The notes under the pieces were generated by a model. It did not search any database. It had not been told where the DNA came from and saw only the letters and a list, made by a program, of their open reading frames with translations. Positions 24,178-32,373 of a DNA stretch of 64,000 nucleotides are shown one piece after another. How positions within the stretch are numbered: the first letter of the stretch is position 1; every line of letters begins with the position of its first letter. The translations under genes were made by a program, and so were the position numbers. Source of the stretch: Rhodospirillaceae bacterium. Lineage in GTDB: Bacteria; Pseudomonadota; Alphaproteobacteria; CACIAM-22H2. The stretch is from NCBI GenBank assembly GCA_022843945.1, contig JALHMR010000013.1, positions 1 through 64,000 on the forward strand, read 5' to 3'.

Positions 24178-24438
24178 ATGGTGATGCTCACGATGGAACA
24201 CTCGATGGCAGACGACATCCGTCTGCCCGACTCCCTGCGGACCCCCGGATCACGATCCGCTCACCCGGGCACCGCGACGCTCGAAGGCGTGCGCCGCAAC
24301 CGGCTGCAGGCGACCGCTCTGCGCTCCCTGCGGGCCGTTGCCTACACAGCCGCCGCCGTGGTCGCCTTCGGCGGTCTCCCGATGGTCTGCGCCATGCTGT
24401 ACGACGCCAGCGCCTACACGCTGCTGTTCAGCCGCTAG
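24178..24438 (+). CDS. Small single-pass membrane protein
   Basis: An 86-residue protein with a GGGAGAGAG ribosome binding site right before the ATG. The first 50 residues are hydrophilic. One hydrophobic segment (about 54-76, AVAYTAAAVVAFGGLPMVCAML) follows. No family recognised. Codon use agrees with coding DNA, but independent support is limited. Confidence 0.5.
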   Translation: MVMLTMEHSMADDIRLPDSLRTPGSRSAHPGTATLEGVRRNRLQATALRSLRAVAYTAAAVVAFGGLPMVCAMLYDASAYTLLFSR

Positions 24439-24444
24439 ACAACG

Positions 24445-25191
24445 TTAAGCGCGCCCCCCAAGGCATCCCCCCGGCCCCGTCGCGGATACCCCTGCCATGC
24501 GCAGGCGGATAAGGGCGCTGCGCTCCAGCACATAGGCGCTCGGCCGCGCGGCTGAATAGCGCCGCGGATTGGGCAGAACCGCCGCCAGTCGCGCCGCCTC
24601 GGCCGCGTTCAAGGCCGAGGCCCGTTTGCCGAAGAAGCGCTGCGCGGCAGCCTCGGCGCCATAAACGCCGGGCCCGAACTCCGCGACGTTGAGATAGGCC
24701 TCGAGGATCCTCGCCTTGGGCCACAGCAGCTCCAGCAGCACGGTGAAGTAAGCCTCCAGCCCCTTGCGAACCACGCTGCGACCCGGCCAGAGAAACAGGT
24801 TCTTGGCCGTCTGCATGGTGATGGTGCTTGCCCCCCGCCCCCGGCTTCCGTCCCGATAGGCCTGCCAGGCTTCAGCCAGCGCCTCCGTATCGAAGCCGGC
24901 ATGCCGGCAGAACTTCTGGTCTTCGCTGGCAATAACGGCGCGCATCAGCGTCGGCGCCATGTCGACCATGGAGACCCAGCGATAGTCCCTGCCCTCGCCC
25001 TGGTACCCGCGGATCAGCATCAGCGGCGTCACCGGAGGATTGAGCACGCGATAGGCCGCAACCCATCCCGTCGAACCCAGCAGCACGACAAGCAGGAAGA
25101 GACCGGCGAGCCGCAGCCAGCGACGGCCGGGCCGGCGTCGAGCCAAAGTTTCGCTGCCGTGCAAAGCACCGTGAGCCGGCAATGACGGCAC
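24445..25191 (-). CDS. mtgA: Monofunctional biosynthetic peptidoglycan transglycosylase
   Basis: The 248-residue GT51 enzyme polymerises glycan strands from lipid II. It has an N-terminal anchor (about residues 25-45), the catalytic-Glu motif RAVIASEDQKFCRHAGFD, then RGASTITMQTAKNLFLW and the third motif KARILEAYLNVAEFGPGVYGAEAAAQ. The start is a GTG, with the preceding lipoprotein gene ending 6 bp upstream, so the two are likely one operon. No transpeptidase domain is present. Confidence 0.95.
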   Translation of the reverse strand: MPSLPAHGALHGSETLARRRPGRRWLRLAGLFLLVVLLGSTGWVAAYRVLNPPVTPLMLIRGYQGEGRDYRWVSMVDMAPTLMRAVIASEDQKFCRHAGFDTEALAEAWQAYRDGSRGRGASTITMQTAKNLFLWPGRSVVRKGLEAYFTVLLELLWPKARILEAYLNVAEFGPGVYGAEAAAQRFFGKRASALNAAEAARLAAVLPNPRRYSAARPSAYVLERSALIRLRMAGVSATGPGGCLGGRA

Positions 25192-25197
25192 TCGGCC

Positions 25198-25869
25198 CTA
25201 CTGCCAAGGCGGCGGCGGTAGCGGCAACTCTTCCACGGTCGAGCCGATCGGGCGCGGCGGCGTCGATACCGCGGTCGCAACCGCGGGTTTGTCGTCAGGC
25301 GGAGAGCTGCCTACCGATTCCGCGAGATCCGGGTCAGGACGATCGGAAGATGCGGCGTCGTCCGTCAGCGATGGGGACACCAGCCGGCCCGATGTGCCAG
25401 GCGCGTTGATACTGTTGCGCGGGTTCATCCAGAACTCGATCTGCGTGATGCCCGCGCGCGCCCCCAGCTCGATGGTCGCGACGCGATTATTGAGTTGATA
25501 GAACAGGACGCTGTTCGTCGGTCGCCAGTGGGCCGCGATCTCGTGCCAGCCATAGCGCGGCATCTCCCGCCGATAGAACTCCCACACGGCCGCGGTCTCC
25601 ATCGGCGTGGAGAGCAGGACACGGCCCAGCCAGTCGGCTTCGCCGCCCACCATTACCGTGCGCTCGAGATCCACGGTGTTATTCGGCGGGACCGGGATGT
25701 CGGCAAAGCGGGTGACAGGCGAGGGCGGCGGGGTGGTCGGGCCGATCGGCGGCACCGGCGCCGCGCTCACCAGCGCGGCGGATTGGGGTTTTTCCTTCGA
25801 GCTGCCGCCGCATCCGGCGAGGATGACAGCCAGACCCAGCAATATTGCGATCGTCGAGCGTGAAACCAT
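25198..25869 (-). CDS. Lipoprotein of unknown function
   Basis: A 223-residue lipoprotein (lipobox LAGC) with a Pro-rich linker after the anchor, then a compact domain (about 70-160) containing VDLERTVMVGGEADWLGRVLL, ETAAVWEFYRREMPRYGWHEIA and VATIELGARAGITQIEFWMNP. The acidic/Pro-rich C-terminal third looks unstructured. Similar lipoproteins with the AVWEFYRREMPRYGW segment occur in alphaproteobacteria, without known function. It precedes mtgA and may assist cell-wall synthesis. Confidence 0.75.
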   Translation of the reverse strand: MVSRSTIAILLGLAVILAGCGGSSKEKPQSAALVSAAPVPPIGPTTPPPSPVTRFADIPVPPNNTVDLERTVMVGGEADWLGRVLLSTPMETAAVWEFYRREMPRYGWHEIAAHWRPTNSVLFYQLNNRVATIELGARAGITQIEFWMNPRNSINAPGTSGRLVSPSLTDDAASSDRPDPDLAESVGSSPPDDKPAVATAVSTPPRPIGSTVEELPLPPPPWQ

Positions 25870-26054
25870 GTTTGCCCATAGGGCGCGGCGCGGCCCACCC
25901 AATAACGGCAAGCGTATCCGTTCGTGCCCAGCGGGCGAGTGTCAAATGAAGGACCAGATCACGACGAAAAAAGCCGGCGACAGCACCGAGGGGGTAGCGA
26001 GGAACCATCCCGCCGGCCCAAACATTGGGAATACAGATGACCGGGAGATGCGCG

Positions 26055-26315
26055 ATGAAACCTGTCTTGCTGGCGGCGGCGCTGTGCCTGTCGGCACTGG
26101 CCAGTTTGTCCGCCTGTTCCAGCAGCATCAAGACCGTCTCGGCGACGAGCAGTGCCGTCGCCGTGCACTACCCTCCCGATCGCCGGAAGGCGGCCGAGCA
26201 ACGCGCGGCGGCTCTCTGCGCCGACTACGGCAGGCAGGCGCAGTTGCGCTCCCGCCACGATCAGTACGTCGTCGTGGAGCAGACGGCGATCTACGACTGT
26301 ATCGGCGGCACCTAG
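26055..26315 (+). CDS. Small lipoprotein, paralogue of the gene at 23655
   Basis: An 86-residue lipoprotein (lipobox LSAC; start at the ATG behind GGGAGATG). The mature segment IKTVSATSSAVAVHYP, RAAALCADYGRQAQLRSRHDQ and AIYDCIGGT aligns along its length with the 23655 product, including both cysteines. The two genes are 2.4 kb apart in the same direction, separated by mtgA and unrelated genes. Function unknown. Confidence 0.75.
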   Translation: MKPVLLAAALCLSALASLSACSSSIKTVSATSSAVAVHYPPDRRKAAEQRAAALCADYGRQAQLRSRHDQYVVVEQTAIYDCIGGT

Positions 26316-26328
26316 TCGAACGGCGTAT

Positions 26329-26369
26329 TAGGGAAAACCCTACCCCCCGGATTAGAGAGCTTCTATACT
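26329..26369 (+). promoter_or_regulatory. Palindrome and -10 element upstream of the DUF6134-like gene
   Basis: The perfect palindrome TAGGGAAAACCCTA (26329-26342) lies 21 bp before TATACT (26364-26369), a good -10 hexamer with no clear -35 hexamer. That is the geometry of an activator-dependent promoter. It faces the gene starting at 26490. The binding protein is unknown; a two-component or LuxR-type regulator is possible. Confidence 0.4.
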
Positions 26370-26489
26370 GCCTAGCTTGGGGTAGGCCGAGTCGCCTGCC
26401 CGGGCTGGAAAGATGCCCGGGGGATCGGGGATCTAGCCGGCAGCACGTTTCGGACGTCTGAACCATTCGCGCAACGCGTGGGTGTGCCG

Positions 26490-27224
26490 ATGAACCGATC
26501 GTTGGTTGCTACGCCGTTCATTCTTCTCGCCCTGGGCATCGGCTGGCCTGCGTCGTCGGCCGCCGATCCCCTGCTCCCGACCAGTCCCCAGATTCTCGAA
26601 TACAAGATCCGGCACGCGCTCTACGGAGAGATCGGCACGTATTTCAACGTCATCGAGACCTCGGGCGATACGATCGACGTCCGGTCGAGCCTGCGTATCG
26701 CCGTGAAGTTTCTCGGCCTGGCGATGTATCGCGAAGAGGCGGAGCGCCGCGAGCGCTGGGTCGGAGACCGTCTCGTCGCATTCAACAGCGTCACCCGGAA
26801 AAACGGCGAGCGGATCGAGGTGACGGGCGAAGCGCGCGACAACGCATTCGTCATCAAGGCCCCCTGGGGTACGGCCGAGGCCCCCGCCGATGTGCGGCCG
26901 TCGAATCCCTGGTCGGCGAAGGTCCTGGCGCCGGCGACGGTCATGTCCACCACCACCGGCAGGCTCTTCCAGCCGCGTGTGCGGATCAGCGCCGAGGAGC
27001 TGACGATGCTCGATGGCCAGCGGCGCAAGCTGCGCCAATACGAGATCGTCACCGACAAGCGCGAGTTCGTCTGGCTCGACGAGCAGGACGTCCCGGTGGT
27101 TTTCGGCACGGACGACGACGGGGCTCGGGTTGAGTTCGTCCTGGTGCAGGCTTCCCAGCCCGTCATCCACAGCGACAAGCTGTTGCCCCTCCGCACGACA
27201 CGCATCGAGGCGGTGGCCGACTGA
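26490..27224 (+). CDS. Exported DUF6134-like protein
   Basis: A 244-residue protein with a signal peptide (about 1-24, ending SSAAD). The mature part starts with ILEYKIRHALYGEIGTYFNVIE, continues with SLRIAVKFLGLAMYREEAERRERWVGDRLVAFNS and ends with a domain containing YEIVTDKREFVWLDEQDVPVVFGTDDDG. This matches DUF6134 as I recall it, a beta-rich secreted family of unknown role. ATG chosen over an upstream GTG at 26478. A possible activator-type promoter precedes it. Confidence 0.72.
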   Translation: MNRSLVATPFILLALGIGWPASSAADPLLPTSPQILEYKIRHALYGEIGTYFNVIETSGDTIDVRSSLRIAVKFLGLAMYREEAERRERWVGDRLVAFNSVTRKNGERIEVTGEARDNAFVIKAPWGTAEAPADVRPSNPWSAKVLAPATVMSTTTGRLFQPRVRISAEELTMLDGQRRKLRQYEIVTDKREFVWLDEQDVPVVFGTDDDGARVEFVLVQASQPVIHSDKLLPLRTTRIEAVAD

Positions 27225-27314
27225 GCGCCTCCGCTCTACTTGATCCGCGACCCGGCTGGCGATACCTCTTGGCGCCCTTCCTCGGCGAACCCCGGGCATC
27301 GAAAGGATCCCCTC

Positions 27315-28259
27315 GTGCAGTATCGTCAACTCGGCCGTTCCGGCCTCAAGGTTTCGTTGGCCGGGCTCGGCTGCAATAATTTCGGCCAGCGGATCGACCT
27401 GGAGGCGACGAAGCGGGTGGTGCACAAGGCCCTCGACGTCGGCATCACCCTGTTCGATACGGCCGATGCCTACGGCAACCGCGGCGGCTCGGAAGACCAT
27501 CTCGGCCAGGTCCTCGGCGCCCGCCGCAAGGACATCGTGCTGGCCACCAAGTTCGCCCTGCCGATGGATGACGCCGAAACGCTCAAGGGCGGCTCGCGCC
27601 GCTACATCATGAGCGCCGTGGAAGCGAGCCTGCGGCGCCTGCGCACGGACTGGATCGATCTCTACCAGCTGCACCGGCCCGATCCCGATACGCCGATCGA
27701 GGAGACCATGAGCGCCCTCGACGACCTGATCCGCCAGGGCAAAGTCCGCTATATCGGCTGCTCCAACCTGGTTGCCTGGCAGGTGGTGGAGGCGCAGTGG
27801 ACCTCCAGGCATCACGGTCTCAGCCGCTTCGTCTCCTGCCAGGACGAGTACAGCCTGCTGGTTCGCGACATCGAGCGGGAGTTGGTTCCGGCTATGCGCG
27901 AGTACGAGATCGGCCTCCTGCCCTTCTTCCCGTTGGCCAGCGGCTTCCTGACAGGCAAGTACCGGCGCAACGCGCCGATGCCCGAGGGGGCGCGCATCAC
28001 CGTCACCCAGCGTTTCCAGGATCGCTACATGACGGACGCCAACTGGGAGATCGTCGAGAAGCTCCGGGCCTTCGCCGAGAGCCGTGGCAAGACGCTGCTC
28101 GATCTCGCCTTCAGCTGGCTGGCGGCTCAGCCCCCGGTAGCGAGCGTCATCGCGGGAGCGACCAAGCCCGAGCAGATCGAAGCCAACGTGCGCGCGATCG
28201 AATGGAAACTGTCGGCCGCCGACCTTGAAGAGGTCGGCAAGATCAGCAAGGCGCCGTAG
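27315..28259 (+). CDS. Aldo/keto reductase
   Basis: The 314-residue NADPH-dependent oxidoreductase begins at a GTG behind AAAGGA. It has the catalytic tetrad Asp-Tyr (LFDTADAYGNRGGSEDHLG), Lys (VLATKF) and His (YQLHRPD), plus the cofactor-binding SVIAGATKPEQIEAN segment. It belongs to the YajO/Tas-like branch with the family start QYRQLGRSGLKVS. The substrate is unknown. Its 3' end overlaps the convergent PAS gene by 17 bp. Confidence 0.93.
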   Translation: MQYRQLGRSGLKVSLAGLGCNNFGQRIDLEATKRVVHKALDVGITLFDTADAYGNRGGSEDHLGQVLGARRKDIVLATKFALPMDDAETLKGGSRRYIMSAVEASLRRLRTDWIDLYQLHRPDPDTPIEETMSALDDLIRQGKVRYIGCSNLVAWQVVEAQWTSRHHGLSRFVSCQDEYSLLVRDIERELVPAMREYEIGLLPFFPLASGFLTGKYRRNAPMPEGARITVTQRFQDRYMTDANWEIVEKLRAFAESRGKTLLDLAFSWLAAQPPVASVIAGATKPEQIEANVRAIEWKLSAADLEEVGKISKAP

Positions 28260-28818
28260 CCGCTGGCTCATCGACGAAGCGGACATTGTCGCGCACCGCG
28301 TCGATCACCGAATCGAGACCGAGGCCGTTGGGGAGCATCCGGTCGTAGGTGCAGGTCTGGCCGATCAGCAGGAACTGGACAGCCGGCTGGCCCGCCCCGC
28401 CGGCCAGCGGCAGGATCAGCCGCGAGGCGATGTGCTCGACGCCGCGTGAATTCGTGTAGCGGTTGACCGCGGTGATCGGGCGGCCGGACTGGTAGACCAT
28501 CGCGTAATGCTGCTCGGCCAGGACACGACGGCCGGGCGGAAACACCTCGTCGACGTGGCGGCCGGTCAGCTCCATGCCATAGGCCTCGACGACGGCCGTG
28601 CCGGCCAGCCGGAAGCGGAAACGGGCCTCGTCCGAACGCTCGACCAGCAGCACGTAGGGGAGCACCGCCGGGATTTCCATCGGGTCGATGTCGGCGCGGT
28701 CCGGCAGCGGACGGTTGGCGCGCTTGCGCTGCCAGTAGCGCCAGAGATCGGCAAGGATGGGATTGTCGTCGAACAAGGGTAAGCGTGGCTTGTTGCGCTG
28801 ACCCCTTATAGGCCGCAA
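28243..28818 (-). CDS. PAS-domain protein (PAS_5 family)
   Basis: The 191-residue protein fits the PF07310-type family: ADLWRYWQRKRANRPLPDRADIDPMEIPAVLPYVLLVER, RFRFRLAGTAVVEAYGMELTGRHVDEVF and later RLILPLAGG. Such stand-alone PAS proteins are common in alphaproteobacteria and are presumed sensors without an output domain. The start is a TTG with no clear ribosome binding site and may lie further in. Confidence 0.82.
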   Translation of the reverse strand: MRPIRGQRNKPRLPLFDDNPILADLWRYWQRKRANRPLPDRADIDPMEIPAVLPYVLLVERSDEARFRFRLAGTAVVEAYGMELTGRHVDEVFPPGRRVLAEQHYAMVYQSGRPITAVNRYTNSRGVEHIASRLILPLAGGAGQPAVQFLLIGQTCTYDRMLPNGLGLDSVIDAVRDNVRFVDEPAATAPC

Positions 28819-28870
28819 AGGTTAACAACCCCCTGAGAGGCCCCCGGAGCCCGCCAACGCGGCCCGACAG

Positions 28871-28914
28871 CGTGGCTGTGACAAAAAGTGGCCCCAGTGC
28901 GACAAAAATGGGGA
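28871..28914 (+). promoter_or_regulatory. Conserved upstream motif, copy 2
   Basis: CGACAGCGTGGCTGTGACAAAAA, followed by a second partial copy TGCGACAAAAATGGGGAC. The 16-mer GTGGCTGTGACAAAAA is identical to that at 23489-23504, and both copies are followed by a (G)GGGGAC run. It lies about 60-100 bp before the secreted-protein gene at 28973. Confidence 0.4.
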
Positions 28915-28972
28915 CTGCGTTGATGCCGGGCCTTGCCCCCCCAAAGTGATCACGACAACTTTGGAGGTACTG

Positions 28973-29803
28973 ATGAACCGCATTCTTGGCCTGGCAAGCG
29001 CCCTGGTGGTGGCCGCGACCTGCACAGCGTCGGCCCAGCAACAGGTCGTGCCGGCCGTCGTTCCGCAGGGGACCGTGGTCGCGATCACGCCCAAGGGCCT
29101 GATGACGCTCGACCCGCAGACCGTGACCCAGCCGCAGGCCGCCCCCTTCAACCCGGCGCCCCTGGGCAGCTACATCGAAACCACCATCGACAAGCGGACC
29201 GTCCGGTACCTCAACGGCTACGACATCAGCTACGACATCAACGGCCGCTTCGTGCCTACGCAGGCCTTCATCACCGACGGCTACACGCAGACCGACATCT
29301 TCCCGGCGACTGCGCCGAGGGCGCTGTGGCCGCTGGAGATCGGCAAGAGCGTGACCTTCAACGCCGGCTCGCGGGCGATCACCGCTCGCGTGGTGCGCAC
29401 CGAGGTCATCCAGACCCCGGCCGGCTCGTTCTTCACTTACGTCATCGAGCGGCGCGACCGTGCCGCCGACGGCCCGGACAACTTCGCCCATTACTGGTAC
29501 GCGCCGGCCGTGGGCACGATCGTCAGGTTCCAGGAGCGCAACGCCCGCAGCGGCCAGCGCCCGTCCTGGGAGGTGGTATCGATCGTGCTGCCGCAGCCGC
29601 GCGAGGGGACCGTGTCGGTGCCCACGCCGCTGGGTGACTCGCCGGAGAACCGCGCGCGCTACTGCGCCGAGCACACCACCACAGTGCCGCTGCCCAACGG
29701 CCAGCAGATGCACGTGAACTGCTTCACCTACACGCAGGCGCTGATCCTCGACTACACCGAGTGGCTGAAGACCCGCGGCCTCGCGTCAGCGCGTCAGAAC
29801 TAG
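28973..29803 (+). CDS. Exported protein of unknown function
   Basis: A 276-residue protein with a signal peptide (about 1-21, ending TASA) and a strong GGAGGTACTG site. The mature protein has GYDISYDINGRFVPTQAF, LWPLEIGKSVTFNAG, VVRTEVIQTPAGSFFTYVIERRD and HYWYAPAVGTIVRFQE, a beta-rich layout reminiscent of DUF3108-type periplasmic proteins. Two cysteines (YCAEH and NCFTY) near the C-terminus could pair. A strong terminator follows, so it is a single-gene unit. Confidence 0.75.
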   Translation: MNRILGLASALVVAATCTASAQQQVVPAVVPQGTVVAITPKGLMTLDPQTVTQPQAAPFNPAPLGSYIETTIDKRTVRYLNGYDISYDINGRFVPTQAFITDGYTQTDIFPATAPRALWPLEIGKSVTFNAGSRAITARVVRTEVIQTPAGSFFTYVIERRDRAADGPDNFAHYWYAPAVGTIVRFQERNARSGQRPSWEVVSIVLPQPREGTVSVPTPLGDSPENRARYCAEHTTTVPLPNGQQMHVNCFTYTQALILDYTEWLKTRGLASARQN

Positions 29804-29827
29804 ACGTCGTTCGAAACTCTCCTCCTT

Positions 29828-29878
29828 GGGCGGGACCCCACGGTCTGATTGACTGAGAGGGGCCCGCCCTTTTCTTTT
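29828..29878 (+). terminator. Rho-independent terminator
   Basis: GGGCGGG-CCCC (from 29828) pairs with GGGG-CCCGCCC (29859-29869), followed by TTTTCTTTT. Located 25 bp after the secreted-protein stop. Confidence 0.88.
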
Positions 29879-29927
29879 GCGCGTCCCGGCGTTACAGCTT
29901 CGGCAAGATCACGGGGGAGAACCGCCG

Positions 29928-30884
29928 ATGCGCCACGTTGCACTCCTCTTCATCGCCTTCCTTGGAGTGCTGCCGATGGCCAGTTCCGCCTCCGCCCAGA
30001 ACCGTACGTCCGTAATCCTGGGCACCGCGACGCCCGGCGGCGGGTTTCCGGTCTACGGCGCCGCCTTCACCGAGACGGTCAACGCCGCCGATCCGTCGCT
30101 CTCGATCGAGCCGCGCAACACCAAGGGCAGCACCGAGAACGTGCCGATGCTCGAAGCCGGCAGCCTCGATATCGCCCTGGTCCAGGGCGAGGTCGCCTAC
30201 GAGGTGCTGTCGGGCATCGGCCGTGCCCCGGCCAATCTCAAGATCATCGCCGCCATGTACTCCACGCCCGGCATGTTCGTGGTGCGCGCCGACAGTCCCG
30301 TCCGCGGCATCGCCGACCTCAAGGGCAAGCCGGTCGCTTTCGGCGCTCAGGGCTCCGGCCTGGTCATCCTGGCGCGCTACGTGCTCGACGGGCTCGGCCT
30401 CGACCAGAACAAGGATTTCCAGGCCGTCTATCTCGAGCGCGCCGGCGACGGGCCGGCGATGGTCATGGACGGGCGCGTGGCCGCGCTATGGGGCGGCGGC
30501 ATCGGCTGGCCCGGCTTCAAGACGATGGCCGAGAGCCCGGCGGGTGCGCGCTTCATCGCGCCCACGGCCGCCGAGATCGAACGCATCCGCGCCAAGCACG
30601 CCTTCCTCAAGCCGCTCACCGTGCCGCCGAACAGCTATCCCAACCAGAGCGAGCCCATCCAGTCGCTGGGCTCGTGGAGCTTCGTGATGGCGCGTCCCAC
30701 CCTGCCGGACGACGTCGCCTACCGGGTGGCGCGGGCCCTGCACAAGGGCGAGGCCGAGATCGGCCGGCGCTTCGTCCAGGCGCGCGAGACGACGGCGGCC
30801 AATACCTTCGCCGCCGCACCGCGCCCGGAGCTGATCCATCCCGGCGTGATGCGTTACCTGCGCGAAGCGGGAATAGCCCGCTGA
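29928..30884 (+). CDS. TAXI family TRAP transporter solute-binding protein
   Basis: The 318-residue precursor has a signal peptide (about 1-24, ending ASAQ) and TAXI features: VILGTATPGGGFPVYGAAF, NTKGSTENVPMLEAGSLDIALVQGEVAYE, GMFVVRADSPVRGIADLKGKPVAFGAQGSG and WGGGIGWPGF. A good GGGGAGAAC site precedes the ATG. There is no accompanying DctM-type fused permease in the window, so it is another orphan binding protein. Ligand unknown, glutamate- or carboxylate-like by family. Confidence 0.9.
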   Translation: MRHVALLFIAFLGVLPMASSASAQNRTSVILGTATPGGGFPVYGAAFTETVNAADPSLSIEPRNTKGSTENVPMLEAGSLDIALVQGEVAYEVLSGIGRAPANLKIIAAMYSTPGMFVVRADSPVRGIADLKGKPVAFGAQGSGLVILARYVLDGLGLDQNKDFQAVYLERAGDGPAMVMDGRVAALWGGGIGWPGFKTMAESPAGARFIAPTAAEIERIRAKHAFLKPLTVPPNSYPNQSEPIQSLGSWSFVMARPTLPDDVAYRVARALHKGEAEIGRRFVQARETTAANTFAAAPRPELIHPGVMRYLREAGIAR

Positions 30885-31496
30885 CTACTTGATCAGGCCC
30901 TCGGCCTTCATCGCTTCCTGGACCTTGGGCCGGGCGCGCACGCGCTCCATGTAGGCCGCGAGGTTCGGCCAGGGCGCCAGGTCCATCTTGTGCAACCGCG
31001 CCCAGTTCACCACGGTGAAGAGGTAGCCGTCGGCGACGCTGAACCTGTCGCCCAGCAGATACTGCTTCCCCGCCAACTTCTGGTCGATGAAGCCGAAACG
31101 CTTCTCGAGATTGGCCCGCGCGATGGCCTTGTAGGCGTCCGGCGTATCCGGCTTGAACAGGGGCGTGAAGCCCTTGTGAATCTCCGAGGTGATGAAGTTG
31201 AGCCACTCCTGCAGCCGGGCGCGTTCGAGCGTGCCATTGGCCGGCGCCAGGCCTGACTCGGGCTTGCGGTCGGCAATGTACTGCACGATCGCCGGCCCCT
31301 CGGTCAGCACCTCGCCGTTGTCGAGCTCCAGCACCGGGACCATGCCCTTGGGATTGACCGCGTTGAAATCACCGCCGCCGGCGACCATCGTCTTGGTCTT
31401 GGGGTCGACGCGCTCCAGCTTGAAGTCGAGACCCGCCTCGCGCAGCGCGATATGCGGCGACATCGAACAGGCACCCGGGAAAAAATAGAGACGCAT
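30885..31496 (-). CDS. Glutathione S-transferase (beta-class-like)
   Basis: The 203-residue GST starts MRLYFFPGACSMSPHIALREAG, with the Cys at residue 10 of bacterial beta-class enzymes. NPKGMVPVLELDNGEVLTEGPAIVQYIAD is the glutathione site. The C-terminal domain has DRFSVADGYLFTVVNW (N-capping box and hydrophobic staple). A GGAGGATCCC ribosome binding site is present. It is convergent with the TAXI gene, whose stop abuts its own. Likely roles are detoxification or peroxide handling. Confidence 0.93.
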   Translation of the reverse strand: MRLYFFPGACSMSPHIALREAGLDFKLERVDPKTKTMVAGGGDFNAVNPKGMVPVLELDNGEVLTEGPAIVQYIADRKPESGLAPANGTLERARLQEWLNFITSEIHKGFTPLFKPDTPDAYKAIARANLEKRFGFIDQKLAGKQYLLGDRFSVADGYLFTVVNWARLHKMDLAPWPNLAAYMERVRARPKVQEAMKAEGLIK

Positions 31497-31591
31497 CTGG
31501 GATCCTCCGTTGAGGCGCGAACGCTAGCATGCGTCGACGAGGCGGCGTAGGTGCTGCCGGCAGAATCGCGTTACCGGCGGGAAACTCGAGG

Positions 31592-32269
31592 TTAGCGCGT
31601 GGGCGCGGGCGTGCCGCCGCGCAGGCGCTCCATCTGCTCCATGCCCTTGAGCAGCGCATCGAGCATGGCGTCGGTCACCGGCAGCTTGCGGAAATCCGCC
31701 GGCGGCTCGAACAGGCCGGCGTCCTGCTTGCCCACCTTGACGTTGCGGAACAGCAGGTGGACGTAGCCCCGCTTGGCGCGGTGCTCGCCCTCGCCCTCGA
31801 TCTTCATCACCACGCCGGGCTCGGTAGCCCAGACGAAGCCGCGGAACCAGCCGGCCTTGGGATCGGGCGTGGTCTCGACCCGCCAGCGCGTGGTGCGGGT
31901 CCCCTCGATCGTCTCCGGGCCCATGTTCGTGGATTTCAGCCGGTCGCTGGCGCCGAGCAGCGCCTGGGTGAGCGCCAGCCCGCTGAGATCGGTCTCGATG
32001 GCCAGCTTCATCATCGGCACCAGCAGCACGGCGATGCTGCGGTCGACGCGCACGATCACCGTCTGCGGCTGGCCGTTCTCGGTGGTCTCCAGGCGCAGCG
32101 CCTGGGGTGTACGCCAGAGCTTGCCGGGCCGGGCCTGGTCGCCCGTACCGACCAGCACGTCGGCGCTGTATTCCACCGTCAGGTCGAGCGGCCCGGCGGC
32201 CTGCGCCGCTCCGCCCATCGCCAAAACCACCGCGAGCAGCGCCCGCCGAATCCAAGTCATCCGTCGCAT
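31592..32269 (-). CDS. Exported protein of unknown function (LolA-like size)
   Basis: A 225-residue protein with a signal peptide (core RRALLAVVLAMGGAAQAA). The mature part has LTVEYSADVLVG, GKLWRTPQALRLET, VIVRVDRSIAVLLVP and FVWATEPGVVMKIEGEG. It looks like a beta-sheet LolA/DUF4412-type periplasmic fold, but no family can be assigned with certainty. The start is chosen at MRRMTW. It is divergent from the RidA genes. Confidence 0.7.
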   Translation of the reverse strand: MRRMTWIRRALLAVVLAMGGAAQAAGPLDLTVEYSADVLVGTGDQARPGKLWRTPQALRLETTENGQPQTVIVRVDRSIAVLLVPMMKLAIETDLSGLALTQALLGASDRLKSTNMGPETIEGTRTTRWRVETTPDPKAGWFRGFVWATEPGVVMKIEGEGEHRAKRGYVHLLFRNVKVGKQDAGLFEPPADFRKLPVTDAMLDALLKGMEQMERLRGGTPAPTR

Positions 32270-32373
32270 TCCACTGTTGTCGCCCAATCCTTGTGATCAA
32301 ACATCGCGGCAAGATTGTGGCGCCGCTCCCCTGTGGCTATGCTCGCCGTCTCTTCTTTGCAAGCGAGGACATC

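Noticed and set aside
28268-29713. A leftward 481-codon frame across the PAS gene and the secreted-protein gene
   Set aside because: It is out of frame with the PAS protein and antisense to the gene at 28973, which has a signal peptide, ribosome binding site and terminator.
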